Source of the DNA: Mogibacterium sp.
Lineage (GTDB): Bacteria > Bacillota > Clostridia > Peptostreptococcales > Anaerovoracaceae
DNA: 64,000 nt
Direction of reading: 5' to 3'
NCBI GenBank assembly: GCA_017512145.1
Contig: JAFWHB010000014.1
Location: 1 to 64,000, forward strand
The position numbers and the translations under genes were made by a program. A model generated the notes under the pieces. That model had not been told where the DNA came from, ran no database searches, and saw only the letters and a list, made by a program, of their open reading frames with translations. Shown one piece after another: positions 62,520 to 64,000 of this stretch; position 1 is the stretch's first letter, and the number at the start of each line of letters is the position of its first letter.

Positions 62520-64000
62520 CTATACGGTCCCGATGAATCTGAGGAAGGCTTGCCTTCCGGATTCATCTCTCTTGTATACGCCGGCATGCTCAAGAACCTT
62601 AGAGAATACAAGGCCGGTCTCCTTCTGAACGATGTCAAGCGCGTTATCCTTAGTGATCTCATACTTACCGCGGAATGATTCCGCCCAGTCTGCATGCTTG
62701 GCAGTCAGCTCATCTTCCCTGAGATCAGTTCCGTTTGCAAGACAGTCCGCAACGGCACCAAGTTCTTCCTTGAGTCTTGCCGGCAGGACTGCAAGTCCCA
62801 TTACCTCAATAAGGCCTATGTTCTCCTTCTTGATATGATGGAGCTCTGCATGCGGATGATATACTCCGAGCGGATGCTCTTCTGTTGTTATATTATTCCT
62901 CAACACCAGATCGAGCTCGTAGAGCTCGCTGCGTCTTCTTGCTATCGGAGTTATCGTATTATGAGCCACGCCCTCTGTCTCAGCGAAGATGAAGGCCTCT
63001 TCATCTGTATATCCTCTCCACTTGCCGAGGATCCGGTCTGCGAGTTCGATAAGTCTTTCAGGGTCAGCAGAGCTGATGCGGATTACCGACATCGGCCACT
63101 TTACTATCCCTGCCTGAACATCTTCGAAGCCTGCAAATACGACCTCCTTCTCAACAGGAGCCTTCGCCATTGCGAAAGTATAATGGCCGCCCTGGAAGTG
63201 GTCATGTGCAAGTATCGAACCTCCTACGATCGGAAGATCCGCATTCGATCCGACAAAGTAGTGCGGGAACTGACGCACGAAGTCGAGCAGCTTGGCAAAG
63301 CATGCTCTGTCTATCTTCATAGGTGTATGAACGCTGTTGAAGCAGATGCAGTGCTCATTGTAGTAAACATATGGCGAATACTGGAGGAACCAGTCTGAGC
63401 CATTGATGGTAAGCGGCACTATTCTGTGATTCTGTCTTGCCGGGTGGTTGACTCTTCCTGCATAGCCCTCATTCTCAGCGCAGAGCTGGCACATAGGATA
63501 TGCTGATGCAGGCATGTTCCTTGCTGCGGCGATCGCCTTAGGATCCTTCTCAGGCTTTGACAGATTGATAGTGATATCAAGGTCTCCGTACTCTGTCGGA
63601 GCGATCCACTTCACGTCCTTCCTGATACGGTCACGTCTTATGTAGTTAGTGTCCTTACTGAATTCATAATACCACTCTGTTGCATCCTCAGGGCTCACTG
63701 CCAGTCTGTCATTGAATGTCTTAATGACCTGTGCCGGTCTCGGTGTCAGTCTGCCCATGATCTCAGTGTCGAACAGGTCACGGTATACAACCGAATTCTC
63801 CTCCAGAATGCCTCTTGAATATGCATCATCCATAAGGGCATCAAGGATCTGATACAGTTCTGCGTCCTCTGCCACTTCTACATCAGGCAGTGAATCTGCG
63901 CCAATTGCATCTAATATAGTATTCACAGCCCAGAGCTTTTCGCACTCTTCAATCAGGCCGGTCCTGAGAGCATATTCTGTAAGAGCTGTAACAGCATTCA
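62520..64000 (-). CDS. galT: Class II galactose-1-phosphate uridylyltransferase (5' end cut off)
   Basis: At least 492 residues of the long, Gram-positive type GalT of the Leloir pathway, which exchanges UDP-glucose and galactose-1-phosphate. The nucleophile region is GGSILAHDHFQGG, with PMCQLCAENEG and HPHAELHHIKKE. A GTG at 63926 is in frame but is not the start: the frame continues to the window edge with ALTEYALRTGLIEECEKLWA, the typical GalT N-terminus. The last two bases of the window are consistent with the start codon lying across position 64001. Galactokinase and epimerase are presumably outside the window. Confidence 0.93.
   Translation of the reverse strand, partial: NAVTALTEYALRTGLIEECEKLWAVNTILDAIGADSLPDVEVAEDAELYQILDALMDDAYSRGILEENSVVYRDLFDTEIMGRLTPRPAQVIKTFNDRLAVSPEDATEWYYEFSKDTNYIRRDRIRKDVKWIAPTEYGDLDITINLSKPEKDPKAIAAARNMPASAYPMCQLCAENEGYAGRVNHPARQNHRIVPLTINGSDWFLQYSPYVYYNEHCICFNSVHTPMKIDRACFAKLLDFVRQFPHYFVGSNADLPIVGGSILAHDHFQGGHYTFAMAKAPVEKEVVFAGFEDVQAGIVKWPMSVIRISSADPERLIELADRILGKWRGYTDEEAFIFAETEGVAHNTITPIARRRSELYELDLVLRNNITTEEHPLGVYHPHAELHHIKKENIGLIEVMGLAVLPARLKEELGAVADCLANGTDLREDELTAKHADWAESFRGKYEITKDNALDIVQKETGLVFSKVLEHAGVYKRDESGRQAFLRFIGTV

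Noticed and set aside
63924..63926. GTG as the start of galT
   Set aside because: The frame upstream continues to the window edge with typical GalT N-terminal sequence.

Overview
The window is a contiguous, gene-dense stretch of a bacterial chromosome, almost certainly from an anaerobic member of the Clostridia (Bacillota). The reasons are a Re-type citrate synthase in an operon with aconitase and isocitrate dehydrogenase, a butyrate kinase, a tandem glycine riboswitch, the HisZ/short-HisG form of ATP phosphoribosyltransferase, YlmH, and a single-membrane style of secreted and signalling proteins with Shine-Dalgarno starts. I cannot name the genus. I see no rRNA, tRNA, CRISPR array, insertion sequence, prophage or obvious island; this looks like core and lightly accessory chromosome. 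Forty-eight protein genes are supported, two of them cut by the window ends.

Layout. 1-13.6 kb: a CobW-type metal GTPase with a His/Asp tail (cut by the left end), a DMT exporter, an MtnA-like isomerase coupled to an acyl-CoA ligase, a giant MacB/FtsX-type ABC protein, then a same-strand group of AEC transporter, aminotransferase, MntP and secreted GH20 hexosaminidase. 13.6-29.2 kb: an alanine/glycine:cation symporter behind a tandem glycine riboswitch, the Re-citrate synthase-aconitase-IDH operon (oxaloacetate to 2-oxoglutarate for glutamate), a flavodoxin, trpS, a 5-formyl-THF cyclo-ligase, a MATE exporter, a Ca2+-type P-ATPase with an unassigned structured leader, and a second symporter. 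29.3-37.6 kb: a ten-gene histidine operon (hisZGDCBHAF-IE plus a PHP histidinol phosphatase) from one clear promoter. 37.7-40.8 kb: a 52-residue membrane protein, a SagB-like oxidoreductase, ylmH and cca. 41-49.9 kb: an ACT/PFL (UPF0210) pair, M29 aminopeptidase, butyrate kinase, an amino-acid permease fused to two RCK_C domains, a second MATE exporter, a small zincin and a rhomboid protease.

50-62.4 kb is the most unusual part: a two-gene unit of a double-TM protein and a membrane-anchored Hsp70-like ATPase; a membrane SpoIIE-type phosphatase fused to an RsbW-like kinase domain; and an operon of a hybrid histidine kinase with two receiver domains, a REC-(degenerate GGDEF)-EAL-TM-GGDEF protein and a 2-hydroxyacid dehydrogenase. 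The window ends inside a class II galT.

Regulatory reading: several predicted promoters place the transcription start at, or within a few bases of, a hairpin (Ca-ATPase, RCK-permease, ACT/PFL, his operon), and two place it on the start codon (AEC transporter and the double-TM gene), suggesting leaderless messages. All promoter and structure calls are by eye, without computation.
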